From Streptomyces minutiscleroticus (GTDB taxonomy: Bacteria > Actinomycetota > Actinomycetes > Streptomycetales > Streptomycetaceae): a stretch of DNA of 64,000 nt. Both the position numbers and the translations under genes were made by a program. The stretch spans positions 1 to 64,000 of the forward strand of contig NZ_BMVU01000016.1 in NCBI RefSeq assembly GCF_014650875.1, in the 5' to 3' direction. The stretch's first letter is position 1. Every line of letters starts with the position of its first letter. A model generated the notes under the pieces. The model was not told the DNA's origin and searched no databases. It saw only the letters and a list, made by a program, of their open reading frames with translations. Below, one piece after another: positions 7,141 through 15,723 of this stretch.

Positions 7141-9690
7141 CTACTTGCGCATGACCTCCGGCTCGTGGCGCCGCAGGAAGCGGGCGACGAAGAAGCCGCA
7201 CAGGGCGCCGAGTGCGAGCAGGGCCGCCATGTCGATGCCCCAGGCCGAGGCCTCGTGGTCCCACAGCGGGTCCGTGCTGGCCGGGTCGTCGGTGTTCGGG
7301 TTGATCCTGTTGAAGTCCAGCGTGGTGCCGGCGGCCGCGACCGCCCAGCGCGACGGCATCAGGTACGAGAACTCGTTGACGCCGGCGGTGCCGTGCAGGA
7401 TGAACAGGCAGCCCGTGAAGACGACCTGGATGATCGCGAACATCACCAGCAGCGGCATGGTCTTCTCGGCGGTCTTCACCAGCGAGGAGATGATCAGGCC
7501 GAACATCATCGAGGTGAAGCCGAGCGCCATGATCGGCAGGGACAGCTCCAGGAGCACGGCGTTGCCGAGGACGAGGCCCTCCTCGGGGATCTCCCGGCTG
7601 GAGAAGCCGATGGCGCCGACCATGAGGCCCTGCAGCACCGTGATGGTGCCGAGCACGATCACCTTCGACATCAGGTACGCGGACCGGGACAGACCGGTCG
7701 CGCGCTCCCGCTCGTAGATCACCCGTTCCTTGATCAGCTCACGGACGGAGTTGGCCGCGCCCGCGAAGCAGGCGCCGACCGCGAGGATCAGCAGGACGGT
7801 GGTGGCCGTTCCGTTCGGGGTGCTGATGCCCGTCTTGGGGTTCGGCGGGTTCACCAGCAGGCCGCGGTCCGGGTCGATGAGCAGGCTCACCGCGCCCAGC
7901 ACCGCCGGCAGGATCACCGTCAGCGCCAGGAAGCCCTTGTCGGAGGCGATGACCGACACGTACCGCCGGATCAGCGTCATCAGCTGCGAGCCCCAGCCCT
8001 GCGGCTTGGGCGGCCTGATCGCCTGCGGCGGGGCCACGGGCGCGGACTGCGGGGCGACGGCGTCGATGTCCGCGGCGTACATCTGGTAGTGCTGCGAGCC
8101 CTTCCAGCGGCCCGCCCAGTCGTAGTCGCGGTAGTTCTCGAAGGCGGAGAAGACGTCGGCCCAGGTCTCGTAGCCGAAGAAGTTCAGCGCCTCCTCCGGC
8201 GGGCCGAAGTAGGCGACCGAGCCGCCCGGCGCCATCACCAGGAGCTTGTCGCAGATCGCCAGCTCGGCCACGGAGTGCGTGACGACGAGGACCGTGCGGC
8301 CGTCGTCGGCGAGGCCGCGCAGCAGCTGCATGACGTCGCGGTCCATGCCCGGGTCGAGGCCGGAGGTCGGCTCGTCCAGGAAGATCAGCGACGGCTTGGT
8401 GAGCAGCTCCAGGGCCACCGAGACGCGCTTGCGCTGGCCGCCGGAGAGGGAGGTGACCTTCTTCTCCTTGTGGATGTCCAGCTTCAGCTCGCGCAGCACC
8501 TCGTCGATGCGGGCCTCGCGCTCGGCGGCCGTGGTGTCCGCGGGGAAGCGCAGCTTGGCCGCGTACTTGAGCGCCTTCTTGACGGTCAGTTCCTTGTGCA
8601 GGATGTCGTCCTGCGGGACCAGGCCTATGCGCTGGCGCAGCTCGGCGAACTGCTTGTAGAGGTTCCGGTTGTCGTAGAGGACGTCGCCCTGGTTGGCGGG
8701 GCGGTAGCCCGTGAGGGCCTTCAGGAGCGTCGACTTGCCGGAGCCGGAGGGACCGATGACCGCGATGAGCGACTTCTCCGGGACGCCGAAGGAGACGTCC
8801 TTGAGGATCTGCTTGCCGCCGTCGACCGTGACGGTGAGGTGTCTGGCCGAGAAGGAGACCTCACCGGTGTCGACGAACTCCTCGAGCCGGTCGCCGACGA
8901 TCCGGAACGTCGAGTGGCCGACGCCGACGATGTCGGTCGGGCCGAGCAGCTGCGTGCCGCCCTTGGCGATCGGCTGGCCGTTGACGTACGTGCCGTTGTG
9001 CGAGCCGAGGTCGCGGATCTCGAAGCGGCCGTCGGGCGTCGCGTGGAACTCGGCGTGGTGGCGCGAGACCTGGAGGTCGGAGACGACCAGCTCGTTCTCC
9101 AGGGCGCGGCCGATGCGCATGACGCGGCCGAGGGCGAGCTGGTGGAACGTTGTGGGGCTGCGGTCGCCGTAGACCGGCGGCGCCCCCGCGCCCTCACCGG
9201 GTGCGTACTGCTGCGGGACGTGGCCCTGCGGCGGGTACGGGGTCTGCTGCTGCTGCGCCTGCGCGTACCGGCCGGCGTCCGCGCCCTGCGCCGCGTACGG
9301 CTGCTGGGGCTGGGCGTACTGCTGCGCCTGCTGCGGCGCGGCGACGGCGGCGGCGCTCGCACCGGCACCGGCGGCGGCGGGCGCGCCCGCGCCGGAGGCG
9401 GTCAGCCGCGGGCCGTCGGTCGCGTTGCCGAAGTGCACGGCCGCACCGGGGCCGATCTCGGTCCGGCTCACCCTGCGGCCCTGCACGAACGTGCCGTTGG
9501 TGCTGCCGTGGTCCTCGACGATCCAGCTCCGGCCGTCCCAGCCGATGGTGGCGTGCCGCCAGGACACCCTGGCGTCGTCGAGCACGATGTCCCCCTGCGG
9601 ATCGCGTCCCAGGGCGTACGACCTGGACGCGTCGAGCGTCCAGGTCCGTCCATTCAATTCCAGTACGAGTTCCGGCACTCCATGCCCCAC
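7141..9690 (-). CDS. Double FHA-domain ABC exporter (ABCG-like half transporter)
   Basis: The 849-aa protein carries two FHA phosphothreonine-binding domains (about 15-85 with GSTNGTFVQGR, and about 175-245 with VSRHHAEF and GSHNGTYVNG). They are separated by an Ala/Gln/Pro/Tyr-rich linker. An ABC ATPase domain (about 275-500) has Walker A GPSGSGKS, signature LSGGQRKR and Walker B LIFLDEPTSGLDPG. An ABC2 membrane domain with about six helices fills 560-849. The order is like eukaryotic ABCG and mycobacterial Rv1747, whose FHA domains bind the Ser/Thr kinase PknF, so phospho-regulation is likely here. GTG 9690 is preceded by GGGGGA at good spacing. The substrate is unknown. Confidence 0.93.
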   Translation of the reverse strand: MGHGVPELVLELNGRTWTLDASRSYALGRDPQGDIVLDDARVSWRHATIGWDGRSWIVEDHGSTNGTFVQGRRVSRTEIGPGAAVHFGNATDGPRLTASGAGAPAAAGAGASAAAVAAPQQAQQYAQPQQPYAAQGADAGRYAQAQQQQTPYPPQGHVPQQYAPGEGAGAPPVYGDRSPTTFHQLALGRVMRIGRALENELVVSDLQVSRHHAEFHATPDGRFEIRDLGSHNGTYVNGQPIAKGGTQLLGPTDIVGVGHSTFRIVGDRLEEFVDTGEVSFSARHLTVTVDGGKQILKDVSFGVPEKSLIAVIGPSGSGKSTLLKALTGYRPANQGDVLYDNRNLYKQFAELRQRIGLVPQDDILHKELTVKKALKYAAKLRFPADTTAAEREARIDEVLRELKLDIHKEKKVTSLSGGQRKRVSVALELLTKPSLIFLDEPTSGLDPGMDRDVMQLLRGLADDGRTVLVVTHSVAELAICDKLLVMAPGGSVAYFGPPEEALNFFGYETWADVFSAFENYRDYDWAGRWKGSQHYQMYAADIDAVAPQSAPVAPPQAIRPPKPQGWGSQLMTLIRRYVSVIASDKGFLALTVILPAVLGAVSLLIDPDRGLLVNPPNPKTGISTPNGTATTVLLILAVGACFAGAANSVRELIKERVIYERERATGLSRSAYLMSKVIVLGTITVLQGLMVGAIGFSSREIPEEGLVLGNAVLLELSLPIMALGFTSMMFGLIISSLVKTAEKTMPLLVMFAIIQVVFTGCLFILHGTAGVNEFSYLMPSRWAVAAAGTTLDFNRINPNTDDPASTDPLWDHEASAWGIDMAALLALGALCGFFVARFLRRHEPEVMRK

Positions 9691-9919
9691 TGAGTTGTCC
9701 CCCGAGTTACCCCCGTCGCAGGGAGTCTAGGGATGTCGAACATCGGGGGGAACTATTTCAGGCTCGGCCCCCTGACTGAAATCCGGGCCTTGCGACGGGC
9801 GGGCAGGGGCTGCTCGCCCGTGGCCGTTGACGCGCCCGAAACCGGCCCGGAGAGTGGTAATCCCACACGAGGAGGACATCCTCGGTGGCGAGACCGCGGC
9901 GCGGACCGGGGGGCCGAGG

Positions 9920-12121
9920 ATGAGCGACGAGACCGCGAGCCGGGGCCGGCGGATTCCCTGGGGTGATGTGCTGCTCACCGCGATCGCCGCCGTGAGCTGG
10001 GCGTTGATCGGGATGGCCGGGACGGCGGCGCTCGGCCTGCACCTGCTGGACGCGGACGCGGCGGGCGCGCTCGGGCCGATGGCGGCGGCGGTCGTGGCGC
10101 TCGGGGCGGGCGGTTCGGTGACGCCCTCCGGCGACCTCTCGGCGTTCGGCCTGTCGGACATGGAGGCGGCGACCGCCCTCAGGATCACGCCACTGGGCGT
10201 GGGGCTGGTGGGTGCGCTCCTGCTCTCCGCCTTCTTCCTGCGCTCGCTGCGGGGCGCGGGCGCGGTGGTCGCGCCCGCCGAACTCGCCGCCCGCGCCTGC
10301 GCGGTGGCCGGGCTCTTCGTGGCGACGCTGGGCGGCCTGGCCCGGGCCGGGCACGACGTGATCACGTTCGACGGAGCGGCGCTCGGGCTCGACGGCGCGG
10401 CGGGGCCGGGCGGCGGCTCCGGCCTCACCGGCGACCTGCCCGGCGGACTCGGCGACATCGGCGGCGTCGGTGACATCGGCGGGCTGCTGCCGGACCGGCT
10501 CGGGGAGCTCGCCGACGCGAAGGCCACGGTCGGGTTCACCGTCGACCTGGTGCCCACGCTGCTCGGCGGCCTGGTCTGGGTGGCCGGCGTGCTGGTGGTC
10601 GCGCTGCTGGCCTCGCGCCGCACACCGCTGCCGCGCGGCTGGGACGCGGTGCACCGCGTGGTGCGCCCGGCGGCGTCCGCGCTGGTCACGGCGGTGCTGG
10701 TGGCGGTCGTCGCGGCACTCGCGGCGGCGGCGTACGCGGCGATCGGCGACGCGCACCCGCGGCGCGTCGTGGGCGCCGCGCTCCTCGGCGCGCCCAATGG
10801 CGCCTGGCTGGGCGTTCTCCTCGGACTCCTCGTGCCCTGGGACGGCCGGGCCACCGGCACGCTGGGAGCGCTTCTGCCCGACCCCCTCGACGACCTCCTG
10901 CGCGCCGGCGCCGAGCGGCCCGTCACCGTGGGCCGGCTCGCCGAACTGGACGGCCGGGTCTGGCTGCTGGCGGCCGCGGCGGCCCTGACGATGCTGTACG
11001 CGGGGGTGCTCACGGCGGTGCGGACGCCGTTCGTACGGGCTGCGCGCACACGGGACGCGGGGTATCCCCTCGGGCGGGACGCGGGCGGTCCGTACGCGGG
11101 GGGCGCGGACCTGTACGCACGGGGAGACCTGCACGCGCGAGGCGGAGGGGCGCCGCCGGGAGCGGCGGGGGCGCGGGGCGACGGGCCGCTCGGCTTCGCG
11201 GGGCGCTGCGCGCTGCGGCTCGGCGTCCTGACGGCGCTGACGCTCCCGCTGCTGGTCCGGCTGACGGACGTGTCCGCGACCGCCTCGCTGTCGGTCCTCG
11301 GCTTCGACGCCTTCGGCGCCGGGCTCGACCTGCACGGACACCCCGGCGCGGCCCTGCTGCTCGGCGCGGTGTGGGGCGCGGGCGCGGGGGCGGCGGGTGC
11401 GCTGCTCGCGTACGCGTGCGGAGCCGCGGGACGGCGGGCGGCGCCTGCGGCACGGGGTGGGACGCGAGGCGGTCCGGGAGCGGTGCCCGGGGACACGGGT
11501 ACGGCGGTCCTCCATGCAGGGGCTCAGGGTCGGGCGGCTCCGGGTCCGGGAGCGGTGCCCAGGGACACGGGTACGGAGATCCTCCCTGCGGGGGCGCCAG
11601 GGCGGGCGGCTCCGGGGCCGGGGGCTCCGGTTCCGGGGCCGGGAATTCCGAGGACGGGAGGTGCGGGGGCGGGGATCCCGGGCGGGGCGGGGCAGGCGCC
11701 CGGGGCGGCTGACACTCCGGTGGCCGGTGCTTCGGTGCCGAACGCCTCGGTGCCGAACGCTTCAGTGCCGGGACCGGCGCCGTCCGGTGGGGCGGGCCCG
11801 TACCGGCCGACGACTCCCTACCGTCCGGTGAACCCGGACACGAACCCCTACTTGCGCCTGCCCGAAGGGCTGCGCCCGCCGCAGGCACCGCCGCCGGAGC
11901 CGGAGGAACCGGAGGAAGCCGAAGAACCTGAGGACGCCCGGCCCCCCGAGGCTCCCGGGCGGCCCGGGGAGGGGCGGCCGCCCGACGTGCACGGGGCGCC
12001 CACGGTGGCCGGGCCGCTGACGCCGCCGCGGACTCCCCGCCCGCGGCCCCGACCGAAGCCGCCGCCTCCGCCGTCCGGGGAGGGGCCGCCCCCGCCGGGG
12101 ACACCGCGCGGGCGGCGATGA
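9920..12121 (+). CDS. Streptophobe-family multipass membrane protein
   Basis: This 733-aa protein has at least ten hydrophobic helices in residues about 15-540 and a long cytoplasmic-type tail that is almost entirely Pro, Gly, Ala, Arg and Glu. The N-terminal motif GDVLLTAIAAVSWALIGMAGTAALGLHLL and the periplasmic-type segment after it match, from memory, the Streptomyces-restricted streptophobe family of unknown function. The ATG at 9920 (MSDETASRGR) lies six bases after a G-run; an upstream in-frame ATG at 9827 overlaps the promoter region of the divergent FHA gene. The tail has internal tandem repeats (see 11483-11626) and a stretch with VPNAS repeats, so tail length probably varies among strains. 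Confidence 0.85.
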   Translation: MSDETASRGRRIPWGDVLLTAIAAVSWALIGMAGTAALGLHLLDADAAGALGPMAAAVVALGAGGSVTPSGDLSAFGLSDMEAATALRITPLGVGLVGALLLSAFFLRSLRGAGAVVAPAELAARACAVAGLFVATLGGLARAGHDVITFDGAALGLDGAAGPGGGSGLTGDLPGGLGDIGGVGDIGGLLPDRLGELADAKATVGFTVDLVPTLLGGLVWVAGVLVVALLASRRTPLPRGWDAVHRVVRPAASALVTAVLVAVVAALAAAAYAAIGDAHPRRVVGAALLGAPNGAWLGVLLGLLVPWDGRATGTLGALLPDPLDDLLRAGAERPVTVGRLAELDGRVWLLAAAAALTMLYAGVLTAVRTPFVRAARTRDAGYPLGRDAGGPYAGGADLYARGDLHARGGGAPPGAAGARGDGPLGFAGRCALRLGVLTALTLPLLVRLTDVSATASLSVLGFDAFGAGLDLHGHPGAALLLGAVWGAGAGAAGALLAYACGAAGRRAAPAARGGTRGGPGAVPGDTGTAVLHAGAQGRAAPGPGAVPRDTGTEILPAGAPGRAAPGPGAPVPGPGIPRTGGAGAGIPGGAGQAPGAADTPVAGASVPNASVPNASVPGPAPSGGAGPYRPTTPYRPVNPDTNPYLRLPEGLRPPQAPPPEPEEPEEAEEPEDARPPEAPGRPGEGRPPDVHGAPTVAGPLTPPRTPRPRPRPKPPPPPSGEGPPPPGTPRGRR
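11483..11626 (+). repeat. 72-bp tandem duplication in the streptophobe tail
   Basis: Two adjacent 72-base units (24 codons each) encode the pattern VPxDTGTxxLxAGAxGRAAPGP. The reading frame is preserved. A further 15-base repeat (VPNAS) follows around 11730-11775. These low-complexity repeats sit in the Pro-rich tail. Confidence 0.75.
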
Positions 12122-12664
12122 GACGAGGGGCAGCGGAGCCGGCTCGCTCCGAAGGTCCGGTGATCCAGGTCGTGAGGGTCCGGGCGGCCCCGGTCGTGAA
12201 GGCCCGGTGACCCGGGTCATAAGGGTCCGGCCGGGGCGGGTCGGGCGGCTCCGCCCGGGACGGCGACCGGGTCCCCGGCCGGCGCACCGTGACGCCTCAC
12301 GGAGCAGCCGTACCGCGCGGAGCGCACCGAGTGCGCGCACCGCTCGGGGCATCCGCCCGGACGGACCGCGAGCGCGGGCGCGGCCCCTCCCCCTCACGGC
12401 ACCGCCCGCTCTCACCTCATGACCCGCCGGGGCCGTCGCCGCTCGCCCCGGCCGGCCGAGGCCGAGGACGCGGTTGCCGGCCCGCCGGTGGAACGACACG
12501 TTCCGGAGGCCGGCGGGCACACGCCCGCCCCGAGTCTCCCGGGCGGGACACGAGGAAGGCCGCGGACACGGGAACCGGCCACCGGACGGACACCCGCTGT
12601 TCGCTGTCCGCCAGGCGGACCACAGGGGCGGACCGCCTGGGGCGCCGGATACGGTTGGAGCATC
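12122..12664. other. Non-coding region upstream of serB
   Basis: The 543 bases hold no credible gene: all ORFs are Arg/Pro-rich shadows. Direct repeats of a GGTCCGGTGA-type unit occur at about 12150-12230. A long imperfect hairpin lies at 12480-12518 (arms GCCCGCCGG... and ...CCGGCGGGC), possibly the terminator of the streptophobe gene. A TACGGT -10 element at 12650-12655 precedes serB. Confidence 0.6.
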
Positions 12665-13870
12665 ATGAGCGCTTCGCAGACCTCTGACGTCCCCACTCTC
12701 CTCGTCAAGATCTTCGGCAAGGACCGTCCCGGGATCACCGCCGGGCTCTTCGACACCCTCGCCGCCTACTCGGTCGACGTGGTCGACATCGAACAGGTCG
12801 TCACCCGTGGCCGGATCGTGCTGTGCGCGCTCGTGACCCAGCCGTCGGCGGGCCTCGAGGGCGACCTGCGGGCCACCGTCCACAGCTGGGCGGACTCGAT
12901 GAGGCTGCAGGCGGAGATCATCTCCGGGATCGGCGACAACCGCCCGCGCGGCCACGGGCGGTCGCTCGTCACCGTGCTCGGGCACCCGCTGACCGCGGAG
13001 TCCACGGCCGCGATCGCCGCGCGGATCACCTCGACCGGCGGCAACATCGACCGCGTCTTCCGGCTCGCCAAGTATCCGGTGACGGCGGTGGAGTTCGCGG
13101 TGTCGGGTACGGAGACCGAGGCGCTGCGCACGGCCCTGGCGACCGAGGCGGCGGCGCTCGGCGTCGACATCGCGGTGGTCTCGGCGGGCCTGCACCGGCG
13201 CGCCCAGCGGCTGGTCGTCATGGACGTGGACTCCACCCTCATCCAGGACGAGGTGATCGAGCTCTTCGCCGCCCACGCCGGGTGCGAGGAGCAGGTGGCC
13301 GAGGTGACGGCCGCGGCGATGCGGGGCGAGCTGGACTTCGAGCAGTCGCTGCACGCGCGCGTGGCGCTGCTGGAGGGGCTCGACGCCTCCGTGGTGGACA
13401 AGGTGCGCAGCGAGGTCCGGCTGACGCCGGGCGCCCGCACCCTGATCCGTACGCTGAAGCGGCTCGGCTACCAGGTGGGCGTCGTCTCGGGCGGGTTCAC
13501 CCAGGTCACGGACGATCTACGGGAGCGGCTCGGCCTCGACTTCGCGCAGGCCAACACGCTGGAGATCGTGGACGGGAAGCTCACCGGCAAGGTCACCGGC
13601 GAGATCGTGGACCGGGCCGGGAAGGCCCGGCTGCTGCGTCGCTTCGCGGCCGAGGCGGGGGTCCCGCTCGCGCAGACCGTGGCGATCGGCGACGGCGCCA
13701 ACGACCTCGACATGCTGAACTCCGCGGGGCTCGGCGTCGCCTTCAACGCCAAGCCGGTGGTCCGCCAGGCCGCCCACACCGCGGTGAACGTCCCCTTCCT
13801 CGACACGGTCCTGTACCTGCTGGGCATCTCCCGCGAAGAGGTCGAGGCGGCGGACTCCCAGGAGAACTGA
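12665..13870 (+). CDS. serB: Phosphoserine phosphatase
   Basis: The 401-aa enzyme has two ACT-like regulatory domains (about 12-85 and 95-170) followed by a HAD phosphatase domain (about 182-385). The catalytic motif is MDVDSTLI (nucleophile D187, acid D189), motif II is VSGGFT, and motif IV is IGDGANDLDM. It removes phosphate from L-phosphoserine in the last step of serine synthesis; the ACT domains suggest serine feedback. The ATG at 12665 follows GGAG and a TACGGT -10 element. It is monocistronic, with a good terminator downstream. Confidence 0.96.
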   Translation: MSASQTSDVPTLLVKIFGKDRPGITAGLFDTLAAYSVDVVDIEQVVTRGRIVLCALVTQPSAGLEGDLRATVHSWADSMRLQAEIISGIGDNRPRGHGRSLVTVLGHPLTAESTAAIAARITSTGGNIDRVFRLAKYPVTAVEFAVSGTETEALRTALATEAAALGVDIAVVSAGLHRRAQRLVVMDVDSTLIQDEVIELFAAHAGCEEQVAEVTAAAMRGELDFEQSLHARVALLEGLDASVVDKVRSEVRLTPGARTLIRTLKRLGYQVGVVSGGFTQVTDDLRERLGLDFAQANTLEIVDGKLTGKVTGEIVDRAGKARLLRRFAAEAGVPLAQTVAIGDGANDLDMLNSAGLGVAFNAKPVVRQAAHTAVNVPFLDTVLYLLGISREEVEAADSQEN

Positions 13871-13914
13871 GCCCTCGGGTCGCGACCCGGGGCGCGACCC
13901 GCACCGGGCGGGGC

Positions 13915-13943
13915 GGCCCGGCACCCCACGGCGCCGGGCCTTT
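13915..13943. terminator. Terminator between serB and sixA
   Basis: An 8-bp perfect stem (13915-13922 with 13933-13940) is followed by TTT on the plus strand. It lies between convergent serB and the SixA-type gene and can serve both. Confidence 0.8.
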
Positions 13944-13969
13944 CTCGTACAAGGATGCGACCGCGACCG

Positions 13970-14488
13970 CTACTCGGTCGGCGCCCAGTAGTCGAGCAGG
14001 GTGGCCGTCCCGGGCTCCAGGGCCTTCCAGGAGCCGTCGAGGGAGAACACGGCGAAGGCCGCGGCGGGGAAACCGCGACGGCCCATCCGGTCCCGCGCGT
14101 CGCCCTCGGCCCTGCCCGGAATGATCTCCGCGAGGCCCTGGATGCCGGGATTGTGGCCGATGAGGACCACGTTCTGGACGTCGTCCGGCATCTCGTTCAG
14201 CAGCGCGATCAGCTCGCCCGGCGTGGCCTCGTAGATCCGCTCCTCGTAGACGGTTTTCGGCCGCTGCGGGAACTCCTGGACGGCGAGCTTCCAGGTCTCG
14301 CGGGTCCGGGTCGCGGTGGAGCAGAGGGCCAGGTCGAAGGGGATGCCGGTGTCGGCCAGCCTGCGCCCGGCGACGGCGGCGTCCTTGCGGCCCCGGTCGG
14401 CGAGCGGCCGCTCGTGGTCGGCGACCTGGGGCCAGTCGGCCTTCGCATGCCGGAAAAGGACAATCCTGCGGGGTTCTGCGACGCTCAT
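13970..14488 (-). CDS. SixA-type phosphohistidine phosphatase (histidine phosphatase superfamily)
   Basis: The 172-aa protein starts with the RHG-type catalytic motif LFRHAKADW (H14) and includes CSTATRTRETW and the second conserved His in LIGHNPGIQGL. This short form, with RHAKADW rather than RHGET, is the SixA group. SixA dephosphorylates phosphohistidine in phosphorelay or PTS proteins in E. coli; actinobacterial targets are not known. ATG 14488 is used; an in-frame start at 14512 would add eight residues. Confidence 0.9.
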   Translation of the reverse strand: MSVAEPRRIVLFRHAKADWPQVADHERPLADRGRKDAAVAGRRLADTGIPFDLALCSTATRTRETWKLAVQEFPQRPKTVYEERIYEATPGELIALLNEMPDDVQNVVLIGHNPGIQGLAEIIPGRAEGDARDRMGRRGFPAAAFAVFSLDGSWKALEPGTATLLDYWAPTE

Positions 14489-14884
14489 GGGTCCCAGCTT
14501 CGCATGAAACACGCCACAGGGCGCAGGGAGTTGACGGGCCGATCCGGCGAAGCCGGTGACGGCGGCACCGACGGGAGCGGGGGCCGCCCGGAGGCGGTAC
14601 GGAAAACGGGTCGACCGCCCGCGGTGCAGGGGTGACGGGCCGGGGGCCGGACGGTGGAGGGGCCGGCGGGAACGGCGGCCACGAGGGGCGGGGCGGGCGC
14701 CGGACGGCGGGAGGTTCCGGCGCGAGGGCGGTGTCCGTGGACGCGCCGGGGCCGGACGGCGGAGAGGCCCGGCGCGGGCGGCGTGCCTGAGGGGCGGGGC
14801 AGGGCGGAAAAGGCCGGGGTCCCAGGGGCCGCGCCACCCGTCTCCCAGAGCCCCGCGACCGTCCTCAGACCCCGTCGCCGTCCC
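14489..14884. other. Intergenic region with no recognised element
   Basis: These 396 bases carry only G-rich low-complexity sequence (repeated GACGGC/GGCGGG units around 14560-14790). They lie downstream of the small membrane protein at 14885-15091 and upstream of the SixA-type gene. I see no credible gene or clear promoter. Confidence 0.55.
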
Positions 14885-15091
14885 TCACCGCGCCATCGCC
14901 TGCTGCACGCGCTCCAGGAAGTGGGCGAGCGCCGGCTCCGCGCCCGCCGCCGGGGCGTCCGCGGGGTGGGCCATCAGCAGCAGGAGCACGGCGAAGGCCA
15001 GGGCCGGGAGGGCCAGGGCCCACCAGCGCAGCCGGGTCTCCGCGCCGCCCGTGGTCGCGGGATGGAACCGGGTGTCCGTGCCGGCCGACAT
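14885..15091 (-). CDS. Small single-pass membrane protein, unknown
   Basis: This 68-aa protein has a polar N-terminus, one hydrophobic helix (about residues 22-42: LRWWALALPALAFAVLLLLM), and a short tail with an amphipathic HFLERVQQAMAR end. ATG 15091 is preceded by GAGGCACC, an acceptable ribosome binding site. It looks like a tail segment facing the outside after a membrane anchor. I do not recognise a family. Confidence 0.6.
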   Translation of the reverse strand: MSAGTDTRFHPATTGGAETRLRWWALALPALAFAVLLLLMAHPADAPAAGAEPALAHFLERVQQAMAR

Positions 15092-15304
15092 GGTGCCTCC
15101 GTGGGTCCTCGAGTGGTCCGTGGCCCCCGTCCGCCCCGGCCACATCTCGAAGGTACGGACTCCCCGCCGCCCACCCCATCCGGTGATCCACCCACTTGAC
15201 CCTGAGTCTCACCCCCTAGGGGGCAGGGGGGTTAACCCCACCCTCCGTACCCGGGCGGCCGTACCCGTCCGCGGGACGGGCGGGGCCGTGGCGGAGGGCA
15301 CGGG

Positions 15305-15421
15305 TCAGGGGGCGGCGATGGATGCGATCACTCCGATGACCACGGTGATGGCCAGCATCGCGCCGAAGACGAGCAGCATCTTCTTCTGGCCGTTCTGGGG
15401 GTTCGGGTCGAGCACAGGCAT
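15305..15421 (-). CDS. 38-aa membrane microprotein (SGM_5486-type transporter-associated family)
   Basis: The ORF encodes 38 residues starting MPVLDPNPQNGQKKMLLV and ending with one hydrophobic helix. From memory this matches the very small Streptomyces family named SGM_5486 transporter-associated protein. It lies downstream of the MFS gene on the same strand, 302 bases away, which fits the family name. The start ATG is at 15421. It is shorter than usual gene-calling limits but its sequence is family-like along the entire length. Confidence 0.8.
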   Translation of the reverse strand: MPVLDPNPQNGQKKMLLVFGAMLAITVVIGVIASIAAP

Positions 15422-15566
15422 GCGGACAGTCTCGCACCCTCCGCCCCTCCGCGGGCCGCAGGGGTCGTCTGAGCCCGCGCGTCGCGCACGGCCGGCGGAC
15501 TCGCGCCACCCGTCGCCGCGACGCCGCACCCGGCCGGCGCCGCGGCAGTACCCGGTCGGCGCCGCG

Positions 15567-15638
15567 ACGCCGTGCCCGGGCCGTACGCCGTGCCCGGGCC
15601 GTAGGCCGTGCCCGGGCCGTAGGCCGTACGTCGTGCAC
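15567..15638. repeat. 18-bp tandem repeat, three to four copies
   Basis: The unit ACGCCGTGCCCGGGCCGT occurs at 15567-15584 and 15585-15602, with one-base variants at 15603-15620 and a partial copy to 15638. It lies between the MFS gene and the 38-aa gene. Each unit contains CCCGGG palindromic sequence. No known function. Confidence 0.8.
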
Positions 15639-15723
15639 CCTGCGCGAGCCGTACGCCGTGCGCAGCGCCGCACGCCTCGTCCGGGCCGTACGCCGTGTGC
15701 GTGCCCCCGGTACCGTGCCGCGC

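Noticed and set aside
12122..12664. Possible gene in the gap before serB
   Set aside because: All frames are low-complexity, without a plausible start, ribosome binding site or domain.
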